NCBI RefSeq assembly: GCF_042675965.1
Contig: NZ_JBHTKJ010000007.1
Location: 248,001-312,000 of the forward strand
Direction of reading: 5' to 3'
DNA: 64,000 nt
DNA from: Virgibacillus_R byunsanensis
GTDB taxonomy: Bacteria > Bacillota > Bacilli > Bacillales > Amphibacillaceae
Part shown: one piece after another, positions 1-9,203 of the stretch
How the letters are laid out: each line of letters starts with the position of its first letter
How positions within the stretch are numbered: position 1 is the stretch's first letter
The notes under the pieces: model-generated
What the model was told of the DNA's origin: nothing
The model's input: only the letters and a program-made list of their open reading frames with translations
The model's database searches: none
Made by a program: the position numbers and the translations under genes

Positions 1-2
1 AC

Positions 3-620
3 ATTGCAGCGTTTTTGCTTATTGAAGTTGATGGAATCGCCGCTGGAATTGAAGACCAAATCGATGAAATTCTTGCTGTTTGTAAACATAACAATGTCCG
101 TGAAGTGAAAGTGGCAAAAGATGAGGCAGAGCGTGGCCTTTGGTGGGCAAACCGCAAAATGGGCTTTGGAGCAATGGGGGCAATTTCCCCTGACTACCTC
201 GTTCAGGATGGTGTTATTCCTAGAACACGCTTGCCTGAAGTCCTTTCAAAAATTACCGAGATCAGTAAAAAGTATGAGCTTCGTATTGCGAATATTTTCC
301 ATGCAGGTGATGGCAATCTACATCCGCTTATATTGTTCGATGCAAGTATTCCCGGCCAAAGTGAGCGCGCTTCCAAAGCGGGTTCCGAATGCTTGAAGGC
401 TTGTGCGGATGTTGGTGGTTCGATTACTGGTGAACATGGTGTAGGAATTGAAAAGTCGGCTGAAATGCGCTTTATTTTCAGTGATGAGGAAATGGCAGCG
501 CAAACGGATATACGTGCTGTATTTAACCCAGAAGATTTATTAAACCCAGGGAAACTATTCCCGCAACCTGGCCGTTGTGCCGAGGTCAAACAGGAATTAA
601 AAAAAGCAGAAGTACACTAG
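3..620 (+). CDS. glcD: GlcD-type FAD-linked oxidase, C-terminal part (partial)
   Basis: This is the C-terminal 205 or so residues of a FAD-linked oxidase of the glycolate oxidase GlcD / D-lactate dehydrogenase family. The reading frame is open to the left edge, so the gene starts outside the window. Recognisable family signatures are ANIFHAGDGNLHPLI, GEHGVGIEK and the terminal FNPEDLLNPGKLFP, all in the C-terminal FAD-oxidase domain that lines the active site. Known members oxidise glycolate or D-lactate at the cytoplasmic face, often with partner subunits GlcE and GlcF, none of which is visible here. The next genes encode an FAH-family enzyme and a lactate/glycolate permease, which fits 2-hydroxy acid use. 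Glycolate cannot be told from D-lactate or another 2-hydroxy acid by sequence alone. Confidence 0.9.
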   Translation: MAAFLLIEVDGIAAGIEDQIDEILAVCKHNNVREVKVAKDEAERGLWWANRKMGFGAMGAISPDYLVQDGVIPRTRLPEVLSKITEISKKYELRIANIFHAGDGNLHPLILFDASIPGQSERASKAGSECLKACADVGGSITGEHGVGIEKSAEMRFIFSDEEMAAQTDIRAVFNPEDLLNPGKLFPQPGRCAEVKQELKKAEVH

Positions 621-694
621 TTTACTAGTATTTAAAAGAGAGGGTGGGTCTTATAAACTCACCTCGACATTTGGAAATGAGGAGTGAAAACACA

Positions 695-1459
695 ATGAAA
701 TTCACTAGATTTAAAAAACAAAATGAAGCATTAGTTTTGCAAGGAATCGTAACAGACGACGGAATCCAACAAATCGAGGGGGACATATTTTCCGATTGGG
801 AACATACCAATCTAGTCCATAATGTAGAAGAGATTGAGCTTTTGGCGCCGATTTTACCAAGACATGTGATCGGGATCGGTGCAAACTATGTCGGTAAACC
901 AGATGATTTACCATCTGAACTCCCTGATATTCCCGTGTTTTTTTATAAACCGATTTCCTCGGTTATTGGGAGCGGCAAGCCAATTATTATCCCAGCTAAA
1001 ATAGAGGAAGTGAAATTCGAGTCTGAGCTAGCAGTTGTGATTGGAAAACGTACATGCAACATTTCTGAAGAAGAGGTAACAGACTCTATTTTCGGTTATA
1101 CGATAGCGAATGATGTAACAGCTCCACAATTTTTCCATGAAGCTGGACATTGGATGATAGGAAAGTCATTTGACACGTTTACACCGCTTGGCCCATATAT
1201 CGAAACAGAACTCAATCCTGACAAAATCAAGGTTGAAGCATATTTAAATGGCGATAAGAAGCAGGATAGTGAAACGGCGCTTATGATCTTTTCTATGAGA
1301 AAGATGATTGCCTACTTATCCAGTGTAATGACACTAGAAGCGGGCGACGTGATTCTTACGGGTAGTCCACTTGGGGCTGAAATGATGAAAGACGGGGATG
1401 AAATCATCTGTGAAATTGCTGGAATTGGTGAGCTTCGCAACTCGGTAAAACAAGGTTGA
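695..1459 (+). CDS. Fumarylacetoacetate hydrolase (FAH) family protein
   Basis: The 254-residue protein belongs to the FAH superfamily, Mg2+-dependent enzymes that cleave or isomerise beta-keto acids (fumarylpyruvate hydrolases, 2-hydroxyhepta-2,4-diene-1,7-dioate isomerases, oxaloacetate decarboxylases). The conserved core is visible: VKFESELAVVIGK supplies the acidic metal ligands, followed by YTIANDVTAPQF, GKSFDTFTPLGPYI and the substrate loop LTGSPLGA. The ATG at 695 is chosen because GAGGAG lies about ten bases upstream; an earlier in-frame start at 644 has no such signal. It sits 75 bases behind the GlcD-type gene and ahead of the permease, so it probably acts on a keto acid from the same pathway. 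The precise substrate is not readable from the sequence. Confidence 0.85.
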   Translation: MKFTRFKKQNEALVLQGIVTDDGIQQIEGDIFSDWEHTNLVHNVEEIELLAPILPRHVIGIGANYVGKPDDLPSELPDIPVFFYKPISSVIGSGKPIIIPAKIEEVKFESELAVVIGKRTCNISEEEVTDSIFGYTIANDVTAPQFFHEAGHWMIGKSFDTFTPLGPYIETELNPDKIKVEAYLNGDKKQDSETALMIFSMRKMIAYLSSVMTLEAGDVILTGSPLGAEMMKDGDEIICEIAGIGELRNSVKQG

Positions 1460-1600
1460 TTTGAAATGCAATAAAGGATTGGAAAAGCCATTGGATTCAT
1501 TCGTTATATAACAATATTAATTTTCTGTACTTGTCATGGAAAATATATGGAAGGGATATTGTTATTTAATATAATAAAACCTTTATAAGGGGGAATTGAA

Positions 1601-3367
1601 ATGGGTAATGGAACATTAGCTGTACTGGCCTTACTTCCGATTATCGTTGTTGCAGTTTTTCTAGTCGGACTTAAATGGCCAGCAAGTAAAGCAATGCCGC
1701 TTTCCTACATCGTGGCTGTTCTACTAGCTCTATTCGTTTGGGACGTAGCATTTCCACAGGTTGCTGCTGCCTCTGTTCATGGTCTTATCGTAGCTGTTAC
1801 GCTTTTATTCATTATTTTCGGAGCGATATTACTATTGAACACACTACAGGAAAGTGGGGGTCTTCACACCATTCGTCGAGGCTTTACAGATATTACACCA
1901 GACCGCCGTATTCAAGTAATTATTATCGCATGGCTTTTCGGTTCATTTATTGAAGGTTCAGCAGGGTTTGGTACGCCTGCAGCTGTTGCAGTACCATTAT
2001 TGGTTGGACTTGGATTTCCTGCGATGGCCGCTGTTGTCTCGGGCATGGTTATTCAAAGTACACCAGTATCATTCGGGGCAGTCGGAACACCAATGATTGT
2101 GGGTGTAGGTACAGGTATTGAGCCGCTCGCACAAATCACGGATGTTTCAACATTTGTATTTGGTGTTGCCGGGAAAGTAGCCTTGCTTCACGCTATTGCA
2201 GGACTATTAATCCCATTATTTTTAGTCGCAATCTTAACACGATTTTTTGGGAAGAACAAATCATTCAGTGAAGGCCTAAAGGTTTGGAAGTTCGCAATTT
2301 TTGCGTCTCTAGCAATGACCATACCATATGTTATCGTCGCAAATTTATTAGGGCCTGAATTCCCTGCAATGATTGGTGGCTTAATTGGATTATCAATCGT
2401 CATTCCTGCTGCCAAAAGAGGCTTCCTTATGCCAAAAGAAGACGATATTTGGGACTTCGAAGCAAAAGACCGCTGGGATCCAACATGGACTGGGCGTGTT
2501 GAACTGAAAAATAGTGAGATTTATGCAGGTAAAATAAGTATGTGGCGCGCATGGGCTCCATACGTTCTAATTGCTGTTCTTTTACTAGTTTCAAGGCTGA
2601 CAGTAGTTGGAGATTGGCTTAAGTCTGTCAAACTGTCGCTTCCAAACATTTTTGGAACGGAAATTTCCTCCAGCTGGGAGATCCTATTTTCGCCAGGTTT
2701 TATTTTCATTGTCGTTGCCGTATTTACCTACTATATGCATGGAATGAAAGGCAGTGATTTTGCTCGGGCTTGGAAAGACTCCGGTAAAACAATGATTCTC
2801 GCAGGTTCGGCACTTGTCTTTACTGTTCCAATGGTGCAAGTATTTCTTAATTCAGGTGGCGGGGCTGCTGGTTATCAGGAAATGCCACTCGCTCTAGCAG
2901 AAGGAGTTGCAGGTCTTGCGGGTACTGTGTATCCAATCTTTGCAACGTTCATTGGAGGACTCGGTGCATTTGTAGCTGGTAGTAATACCGTGAGTAATAT
3001 GATGTTCTCACTCTTTCAGTTTGGAGTAGGTGATCGCATCGGTGGTGACGCGACTTGGATGGTTGCACTCCAAGCAGTTGGTGGCGCAGCTGGAAACATG
3101 ATCTGTGTGCATAACGTTGTCGCAGCATCAGCAGTTGTTGGACTCGTAGGAAAGGAAGGGCATGTTATTCGTAAGACGCTTATTCCATTCTTCTATTACG
3201 CACTGTTGATCGGTTCCATCGGTTATTCGATTATGTGGACAGCTGATAAGGGAATCTTTAACATCGGATCAATTATCGCGGTTCTTATTTGGGGGACTGT
3301 CATTTACATTATTGCAACGAACAACAAACGTTTAGATGCGATTCAGCGTAAAAGTAAAGTTGCATAG
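1601..3367 (+). CDS. lctP: L-lactate / glycolate permease (LctP family)
   Basis: The 588-residue, strongly hydrophobic protein with about a dozen membrane segments matches the lactate permease family (LctP/LldP/GlcA), proton-linked importers of L-lactate, D-lactate and glycolate in the cytoplasmic membrane. Family landmarks include FGSFIEGSAGFGTPAAVAVP near residue 115, GAVGTPMIVGVGTG near 155, and the C-terminal GGLGAFVAGSNTVSNMMF with QAVGGAAGNMICVHNVVAA. The start at 1601 has GGGGGAATTGAA just upstream. It follows the GlcD-type oxidase and the FAH-family gene, so import of glycolate or lactate for that oxidase is likely. A hairpin terminator follows. Confidence 0.92.
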   Translation: MGNGTLAVLALLPIIVVAVFLVGLKWPASKAMPLSYIVAVLLALFVWDVAFPQVAAASVHGLIVAVTLLFIIFGAILLLNTLQESGGLHTIRRGFTDITPDRRIQVIIIAWLFGSFIEGSAGFGTPAAVAVPLLVGLGFPAMAAVVSGMVIQSTPVSFGAVGTPMIVGVGTGIEPLAQITDVSTFVFGVAGKVALLHAIAGLLIPLFLVAILTRFFGKNKSFSEGLKVWKFAIFASLAMTIPYVIVANLLGPEFPAMIGGLIGLSIVIPAAKRGFLMPKEDDIWDFEAKDRWDPTWTGRVELKNSEIYAGKISMWRAWAPYVLIAVLLLVSRLTVVGDWLKSVKLSLPNIFGTEISSSWEILFSPGFIFIVVAVFTYYMHGMKGSDFARAWKDSGKTMILAGSALVFTVPMVQVFLNSGGGAAGYQEMPLALAEGVAGLAGTVYPIFATFIGGLGAFVAGSNTVSNMMFSLFQFGVGDRIGGDATWMVALQAVGGAAGNMICVHNVVAASAVVGLVGKEGHVIRKTLIPFFYYALLIGSIGYSIMWTADKGIFNIGSIIAVLIWGTVIYIIATNNKRLDAIQRKSKVA

Positions 3368-3408
3368 GAAATTTGTTCTCCATTCTCAATTCTTATGTAA
3401 ATTTATTA

Positions 3409-3440
3409 AAAACACATGAGCTATTTTGCTCATGTGTTTT
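3409..3440. terminator. Bidirectional rho-independent terminator
   Basis: A 13-bp perfect stem (AAAACACATGAGC against GCTCATGTGTTTT) with a 6-base loop lies between the convergent permease and mnmH genes. It has A-rich and T-rich flanks, so it can serve both strands. Confidence 0.85.
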
Positions 3441-3517
3441 AGTATGCATATATTCATTAGCTTCTTAACATAATGTCATGCCATATTAGCAGTTTTTTTG
3501 GAAAATAACTCGTTAGT

Positions 3518-4567
3518 CTATCCAAGACGATTTTCTTGTCTTACACCTAAATAATCTCTCAACAATTCAACTGCTTTATCAACAGTACTAGCTTTAATGG
3601 TGATTTTTTTATCTTCAGGAATTTGTTCGATCGAATGATCATATAAGGGATCATAGTAGTGTTCGAGTAAAAGTCTTACAGCAGAATCATAGTTTCCGGC
3701 TTTCAAGTCTGCATCAATTTGATTGGAGATTGGTGTATGAATTCTTCTTCTAATTCGTCTAAATGCTTCGAAACACGCTTGCTCGTGATTCCATGGCTGG
3801 TATTCATCGAGGATTTGGGTAACTCTTTCTTCAATTGGTATATCAATGAATAGTTGAGTCCCATTTTCTTTTTTATCCAGAATAAAATCAGGAATGATTA
3901 CTTTTCCTATCCGCCGACTTTCTCCTTCCATCAGCACGTATGGTGAATGCTTTAGGTGTTGCATGTTTTCGATGAGCAATGCATCAAACGTTTTTTGATT
4001 ATGAGGTTCGAGCCCAATTTGACCAAAAATCGATCCTCTATGATTGGCCATTCCTTCAAAGTCTAGAACTGGATAGTTCTCTTCACGAAGGCGGTGCAGG
4101 ATTGCTGTTTTCCCTGATCCTGTATAGCCGTTTAATACAAAAGCATCTGGTTTTAGTTCAGTTGTTTCCAGTGTGTCCACTACCCAATTTCGGTAGCTTC
4201 GAAAACCTCCATCCAAACGAAAAACTTTTATCCCCATTAACGCAAGCACGGTAGCCGAAGTTCTGCTGCGCATGCCTCCTCGCCAACAGAAGACAGCCTT
4301 TTTTCCGTCTAAATTGGCAAACTCTCTCACGAAGTTAGGTAGTTTTGCTGACACAATTTCAAGCCCACGGTCTTTTGCTGCCTGCTTGCTTACTTGCTTA
4401 TAAATGGTTCCGACTTCCGCTCTTTCCTCGTCACTAAAAAACGGGATATTTATACTACCAGGAATGGTGGAATTTTTAAACTCAGAAGGGGAACGTACAT
4501 CAACTACGGTAAGTTCACCTGTATCTTTTAACGAGCGTAATTCATCTATAGTGATATCCTCGAACAC
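3518..4567 (-). CDS. mnmH: tRNA 2-selenouridine synthase MnmH/SelU
   Basis: The 349-residue protein converts 2-thiouridine at wobble position 34 of certain tRNAs to 2-selenouridine, using selenophosphate. The N-terminal rhodanese domain (about residues 1-130) carries the active-site loop FCWRGGMRS with the catalytic Cys near residue 94. The C-terminal P-loop domain begins with GYTGSGKT near residue 147. Length and order match E. coli YbbB. It lies 18 bases behind selD, which makes its selenium donor, and the two are evidently co-transcribed. No selA, selB or tRNA-Sec gene is in the window, so the pair fits the 2-selenouridine branch of selenium metabolism. Confidence 0.95.
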   Translation of the reverse strand: MFEDITIDELRSLKDTGELTVVDVRSPSEFKNSTIPGSINIPFFSDEERAEVGTIYKQVSKQAAKDRGLEIVSAKLPNFVREFANLDGKKAVFCWRGGMRSRTSATVLALMGIKVFRLDGGFRSYRNWVVDTLETTELKPDAFVLNGYTGSGKTAILHRLREENYPVLDFEGMANHRGSIFGQIGLEPHNQKTFDALLIENMQHLKHSPYVLMEGESRRIGKVIIPDFILDKKENGTQLFIDIPIEERVTQILDEYQPWNHEQACFEAFRRIRRRIHTPISNQIDADLKAGNYDSAVRLLLEHYYDPLYDHSIEQIPEDKKITIKASTVDKAVELLRDYLGVRQENRLG

Positions 4568-4585
4568 GATGTTAACCCCTTTCTG

Positions 4586-5635
4586 CTACGATACGTCAAT
4601 ATGATCTGGATTATCTTCGGTTACTTCACCAATTACTGCTGCTTCGACACCTGCTTTTTGCAGGTTGGATAGCAGATCTTCCGCCTCATCATCTGCAATT
4701 GAAATTAAAAGACCGCCAGATGTAACCGCGTCACACAAAATGTATTGATCAATTTGGTCTATCGCATTATGGAACGTTACATCACCTTGAAGGTGGGCGA
4801 AGTTATTTTTTGTTCCACCAGGAATGGCACCTGCTTCAGCTAGTTCTCTAACTCGAGGTAATACGGGTACTTTTTCTTTATAAATATGTAGACCTACGTT
4901 ACTACCTTTTGCCATTTCAAATGCATGTCCAAGTAAGCCAAAACCAGTTACATCTGTACATGCATGCACATGATAGTTTTCCATTACCTCAGCAGTTGTT
5001 TTATTTAGCGTTGACATAACATTTGTAACGCGTGTAATTTCTTCTTCAGTTAATAAATCCCTTTTAATCGATGTTGTCGAAATCCCAACACCAATTGGCT
5101 TCGTTAGAATAATCTTATCACCTGGTTTTGCTCCAGCATTCGTGCGAACCTTATCAGGATGTACCATACCTGTTACAGATAGACCGAATTTTGGTTCATT
5201 ATCATCAATCGAGTGTCCACCAATAAGTGTTACCCCAGCTTCACTCAGTTTATCCCCTGCACCTCGTAAAATATCGGTTAAGATTTGCTTGTCTAATGTA
5301 GAAATTGGGAAAGCGACAATATTCAGGGCTGTTAGTGGTTTTCCGCCCATTGCATAAATATCACTGATAGCATTTGCTGCAGCAACTTGTCCAAATGAAT
5401 ACGGATCATCAACAATTGGTGTGAAAAAATCAACAGACTGAACGAGTGCCATGTTATCATTTAACCGATAAACTCCAGCATCATCACTAGTATCTAAACC
5501 AACTAGTAAATTTGAATTGGGAGTAGCTGCTGGTAGATCCCGTAAAACTTCTGCCAAATCAGCAGGACCTATTTTACATCCACACCCACCTTTGGATGAG
5601 AGTGAAGTGAGTTTTATATTCTTTGAATCTGTCAT
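4586..5635 (-). CDS. selD: Selenide, water dikinase (selenophosphate synthase)
   Basis: SelD makes selenophosphate from selenide and ATP in the cytoplasm. The 349-residue protein has the N-terminal catalytic signature GGCGCKIGP: Cys18 is at the position that is Cys or selenocysteine in other SelDs, and Lys21 corresponds to the essential lysine. The ATP-binding AIR-synthase-like fold is supported by GLDTSDDAGVYRL, AMGGKPLTALNIVAFP, GGHSIDDNEPK and CTDVTGFGLLGH. Because the active residue is Cys, no Sec decoding is needed for this gene. It is the first gene of a two-gene unit with mnmH. Confidence 0.96.
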   Translation of the reverse strand: MTDSKNIKLTSLSSKGGCGCKIGPADLAEVLRDLPAATPNSNLLVGLDTSDDAGVYRLNDNMALVQSVDFFTPIVDDPYSFGQVAAANAISDIYAMGGKPLTALNIVAFPISTLDKQILTDILRGAGDKLSEAGVTLIGGHSIDDNEPKFGLSVTGMVHPDKVRTNAGAKPGDKIILTKPIGVGISTTSIKRDLLTEEEITRVTNVMSTLNKTTAEVMENYHVHACTDVTGFGLLGHAFEMAKGSNVGLHIYKEKVPVLPRVRELAEAGAIPGGTKNNFAHLQGDVTFHNAIDQIDQYILCDAVTSGGLLISIADDEAEDLLSNLQKAGVEAAVIGEVTEDNPDHIDVS

Positions 5636-5692
5636 TGGAAAACAACCTTTCTACCCATGGAATATTGTTATTTATTATAACACTTTTGATGG

Positions 5693-5733
5693 GGTGCCTG
5701 TCACTTCCTGATTTTTGTTGAAATGTGTCGAGG
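5693..5733 (+). repeat. Dispersed repeat copy 1
   Basis: This copy starts GGTGCCTGTCACTTCCTGAT and ends in GTGTCGAG. It is on the plus strand although both flanking genes (selD and the Crp-like regulator) are on the minus strand. Confidence 0.85.
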
Positions 5734-5843
5734 GAAATGTATCGGTTATTCATTCGTGGAAATTATTTTTGAAAATATAAAAAAATCTATTAATGTGTAA
5801 AGTATTTAACAGACTATTTAGTTAACACCATACATAATGGTAG

Positions 5844-6518
5844 TTAGTAAGTTGTGTTAATCAATTTTGATAGTTCTGGGATGTGATAAAGTTTACCTTT
5901 TTTTACTAGAATTTGCTGTCTCAACAAATCATTAACTGTGTTGGCAACAGTCACTCTGCTGGTTCCAATTAAGTTGGCAAGTTCCTGATGTGTAAATTGA
6001 ATTTGGATTGTTATTCCATCGTTCTTTTTAATACCATAGTTCATGGCTAGATGATAGAAAGCATCAGATATACGTTTGATGGAGCTTCCATACGATAAAT
6101 GAAGGTTGTAAACAGTTGCTAGCCGTAATTTAGTATTTAGTAGATCAATGTATTGTGCCATAAGTTTTGTATGTTTATAGATAACCGATTCGAATGTTGC
6201 GTAGGGTACACTTGCAATTTTAACAGTTGAAGCAGTAACTGCATTTTCGAAGTAGGTCTTATCATTTTGTACGCGGTTTTCGCCCATTAGACAGTTTTTA
6301 CCGGCTATTGAAATGGCTTTTTCTCTACCATCACTTGATAACATAAATAGCCTAACACGTCCGGATAGAACTAGAAAAACAGTTTCCGCTCGATCGCCTT
6401 GGTCGTAGATGTGGATATCTGAAGTGAGTTCCTTAATAGTGGAATGTTCTATAAAGGGACCCCAGTCATAGTCTAAGTTCTCTAACCATGGGGATATTGT
6501 TTCCGTTAATAATCTCAT
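5844..6518 (-). CDS. Crp/Fnr-family transcriptional regulator
   Basis: The 224-residue protein has an N-terminal cyclic-nucleotide-binding-like beta-barrel (about residues 25-130, including VFLVLSGRVRLFMLSSDGRE) and a C-terminal winged helix with FTHQELANLIGTSRVTVANTV as the recognition helix-turn-helix. The ATG at 6518 is preceded on its own strand by AGGAGG at ideal spacing, so an upstream extension is unlikely. No cysteine cluster of the Fnr iron-sulfur type is seen. It is divergently arranged with the aminotransferase-NhaC operon, and the two starts are only about 50 bases apart, so control of that operon is likely. The ligand is unknown. Confidence 0.9.
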   Translation of the reverse strand: MRLLTETISPWLENLDYDWGPFIEHSTIKELTSDIHIYDQGDRAETVFLVLSGRVRLFMLSSDGREKAISIAGKNCLMGENRVQNDKTYFENAVTASTVKIASVPYATFESVIYKHTKLMAQYIDLLNTKLRLATVYNLHLSYGSSIKRISDAFYHLAMNYGIKKNDGITIQIQFTHQELANLIGTSRVTVANTVNDLLRQQILVKKGKLYHIPELSKLINTTY

Positions 6519-6567
6519 TAGGCAATGACCTCCTATAATACACGTAGTTTTGAAAGGAATGATTGTA

Positions 6568-7698
6568 ATGATAAATAATATCAATAAAATAAGAGAATCT
6601 TTTCCAATTTTAAAGAATAAAATCCAACTTTCAAGTTGCTCTCAAAGTGCCATGCATTTAGATGTAAAGGATTCTATTAATAAATACATGTCCTCCTGGG
6701 AAGAGAATGGAATGGATTGGGGAGGATGGATGCAAGCCTGCGAGAATGCTCGTCTTGAATTTGCAAAAATGATAAATGCTGATCGTAGTGAAATAGCTAT
6801 TGTATCTAGTGTATCACACGGTGTTTCTAGTATAGCAACAAGTTTAACTGATCAAAAGAGAAAAAAAGTTTTAATCGCTGATTTTGATTTTCCAACAGTT
6901 GGTCACGTTTGGTTGTCCCACCAAGATCAATATGATGTAAGTTTCATAGGTAGAAATGAAGGCGATTTCATTGATGCTAAAGCGTATCATGATCATATTG
7001 ATGAGGAAACATTAATTGTCAATACATCACATGTCTCCTTTTATGATGGATTTAAACAGGATTTAAAGGAAGTTGCAAGAGTGGTCCATGAAAAGGGAGC
7101 CTATTTATCTGTAGATGCTTATCAATCTTTAGGTCAATGTCCTATTGATGTGAAGGAAATGGATATAGACATACTTACAGCTGGTCTGCAAAAATATGCT
7201 TTGGGTATTCCTGGCATTGCATTTTTGTATATTAAAAAAGAACTCGCAGATACATTAACACCCAAAATTACGGGATGGTTTGGTCAAAGCAATCCGTTTG
7301 CATTTGACATTAAACATGTTGAATACGGAGAGGGTACCAAACGATTTGATTCCGGAACATTTCCGATGATAAATGGATTTGCTGCTGAAGCTGCTTTAAA
7401 GGTGTTAAATCAATATGATATAGCTGACATTGAGGATCATTTAAAACACTTATCCCAGGTTACAATTGAGGAAGCAGAAGGAAGGGGGTTAACGATTAAA
7501 AGTCCTAAAACACTTCATAACAAGGCTTCGAACACAGCCATTTATGTAGAAAATGCATCAGAAGTAGAAGGTCAATTAAAGGATCAAGGTATTATTGTTT
7601 CTGCTCGAAATGATGTGATTAGAATTGCTCCACATTTTTATAACACCAAAGATGACATTAAGTTAGCAGTAAAAGAGCTTGCTAGATTGATTAATTAA
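6568..7698 (+). CDS. Class V PLP-dependent aminotransferase (first of two)
   Basis: The 376-residue protein is a fold-type I PLP enzyme of aminotransferase class V (cysteine desulfurase / isopenicillin-N epimerase-like / kynureninase relatives). The likely cofactor Asp is in LSVDAYQSLGQCP, and the Schiff-base Lys in TAGLQKYALGIPGIAF. The ATG at 6568 is favoured over 6559 because GAAAGGA ends ten bases before it. The NhaC-type antiporter follows after 22 bases and a second class V enzyme after that. No cysteine-desulfurase catalytic Cys loop is evident, so sulfur transfer is not implied. The substrate is unknown; an amino acid brought in by the antiporter is the simplest inference. Confidence 0.85.
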   Translation: MINNINKIRESFPILKNKIQLSSCSQSAMHLDVKDSINKYMSSWEENGMDWGGWMQACENARLEFAKMINADRSEIAIVSSVSHGVSSIATSLTDQKRKKVLIADFDFPTVGHVWLSHQDQYDVSFIGRNEGDFIDAKAYHDHIDEETLIVNTSHVSFYDGFKQDLKEVARVVHEKGAYLSVDAYQSLGQCPIDVKEMDIDILTAGLQKYALGIPGIAFLYIKKELADTLTPKITGWFGQSNPFAFDIKHVEYGEGTKRFDSGTFPMINGFAAEAALKVLNQYDIADIEDHLKHLSQVTIEEAEGRGLTIKSPKTLHNKASNTAIYVENASEVEGQLKDQGIIVSARNDVIRIAPHFYNTKDDIKLAVKELARLIN

Positions 7699-7720
7699 AT
7701 TTTTGGAGGAGGAGTAAGAA

Positions 7721-9193
7721 ATGTCACAACAAAAACAGAATGTAACCAACAAAAAATTGGAATTTTATGGTGGCGTACCGATCTTACTAGTACCATTTGG
7801 CGTTATGTTTATTGGGATTTTATGGCTTGGATTTACAGGAGCTGCTTTACCGGAAGCCTTTTGGCCGATGATTTTACTAGCATTACTAGTAGGGTTAATG
7901 CTTGCAAAGAATAAGAAGGTATATATAGATTCACTGATACAAGGTATTACATCTCGTATGCTCGCAATCATGTTATTAGCCTGGTTTTTAGCTGGGGTTA
8001 TGGCTAAGTTACTGCAATCTACTGGTCTAGTTGAAGGGTTAGTATGGTCCTTATTGGAAATAGGTCTTTCCGTTGCTTGGTTTCCATTAATTGCTTTTCT
8101 GATTACTGCTCTTATTTCTATGGCAACCGGAACAGCAGTTGGATCGTTAATTGCTGCAAGTCCTATTTTATTCCCTGTTGGTTATGCTTTAGGCGGAGAT
8201 CCGTTACTCATAATTGGTGCCATTATTGGTGGTGCCTATGTGGGTGATAATTTGGCCCCTATCTCGGATACTACGATTGTTTCTGCGTATTCACAAGGGA
8301 CAGAAATTGATAAAGTTGTTAAAAGTCGTATTAAATACGCCATTGCTGCAGGAACCATAACTGTAGGACTCTATATAATATTTGCTCTTCTGTCCAATAA
8401 TTCAGGGGCAGTACAACCACCTGAAGACATGGCGCCTCTAGGTTTAATCATGTTATTAGTCCCTGCACTACTGCTGTTTTTAATGATAAAAGGACGCGAT
8501 CTTGTAGAAGGATTGTTATATTCCAATGCTTTTGGGTTAGTTTTAGGACTTGTAACTGGTCTGATAGGTTTTAATAATATTTTATCTATAAATCGGGAGG
8601 AGTTCACGGCAGGAGGAATAATTTTAGATGGTATTTTTGGTATGGTAGGCGTTGCTGTTTTTACCATATTCCTAATGGCATTAATCGGAACCCTTCAACG
8701 TGGTGGTTTTTTAGATTGGCTAATTGAAAAAGCAGAAATTGTAGCTACAACGCCAAAGCGTGCTGAAATTGTAATTGTATTTGCTACGCTCATACTGAAT
8801 GCGTTAACGACAGCTGGTACTCCTTCCATGGTTATGTTAGGTGATTTCGTTAGAAGACTAGGACATAAGTTTCGGATTCAACCTTGGAGACGAGGCAACT
8901 TATTGGATGCCGGGTCTACCTCCATTATTGGTTTTTTACCGTATAGTGTAGGATTATTAATTCCATTTGCGTTTGTTGGTGGAACAGTCGATTTAGTAGC
9001 GTATCCGAACTTTAATCCAGTTGGTGTGGTACCTTACGTGTTCTATTGTATAGCGATGGTTATTGTCATTGTATATGCAGCATTCAGTAGCTGGGGTATT
9101 GAATACATGAGTGAAGATGAATATCAACGAGAGTCGGTAGAGATTTATGGAAATGAAAGTAGTAATAACGATCTGAATAAAGCTGCGAAGTGA
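7721..9193 (+). CDS. nhaC: NhaC-family Na+/H+ or substrate antiporter
   Basis: The 490-residue integral membrane protein has about eleven or twelve hydrophobic segments and the NhaC-family core: SMATGTAVGSLIAASPI and then GGAYVGDNLAPISDTTIVSA, in which the Asp residues are the conserved ion-binding acids. The family includes true Na+/H+ antiporters and substrate exchangers such as malate-lactate antiporter MleN. GGAGGAG lies before the ATG. Its position between two class V PLP enzyme genes argues for transport of an amino acid or keto acid rather than plain pH or sodium balance; that is inference. Confidence 0.88.
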   Translation: MSQQKQNVTNKKLEFYGGVPILLVPFGVMFIGILWLGFTGAALPEAFWPMILLALLVGLMLAKNKKVYIDSLIQGITSRMLAIMLLAWFLAGVMAKLLQSTGLVEGLVWSLLEIGLSVAWFPLIAFLITALISMATGTAVGSLIAASPILFPVGYALGGDPLLIIGAIIGGAYVGDNLAPISDTTIVSAYSQGTEIDKVVKSRIKYAIAAGTITVGLYIIFALLSNNSGAVQPPEDMAPLGLIMLLVPALLLFLMIKGRDLVEGLLYSNAFGLVLGLVTGLIGFNNILSINREEFTAGGIILDGIFGMVGVAVFTIFLMALIGTLQRGGFLDWLIEKAEIVATTPKRAEIVIVFATLILNALTTAGTPSMVMLGDFVRRLGHKFRIQPWRRGNLLDAGSTSIIGFLPYSVGLLIPFAFVGGTVDLVAYPNFNPVGVVPYVFYCIAMVIVIVYAAFSSWGIEYMSEDEYQRESVEIYGNESSNNDLNKAAK

Positions 9194-9203
9194 GGATAAC
9201 TAA

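Noticed and set aside
203..589. Long open frames on the strand opposite to strong genes (for example here, 12589-12954, 28371-28667-type regions and 52550-52906)
   Set aside because: They overlap well-supported genes completely, have no ribosome sites and encode no recognisable proteins.
5636..5843. A riboswitch or selenium-responsive leader upstream of selD
   Set aside because: Only the dispersed repeat and AT-rich sequence are present; no conserved fold was recognised.
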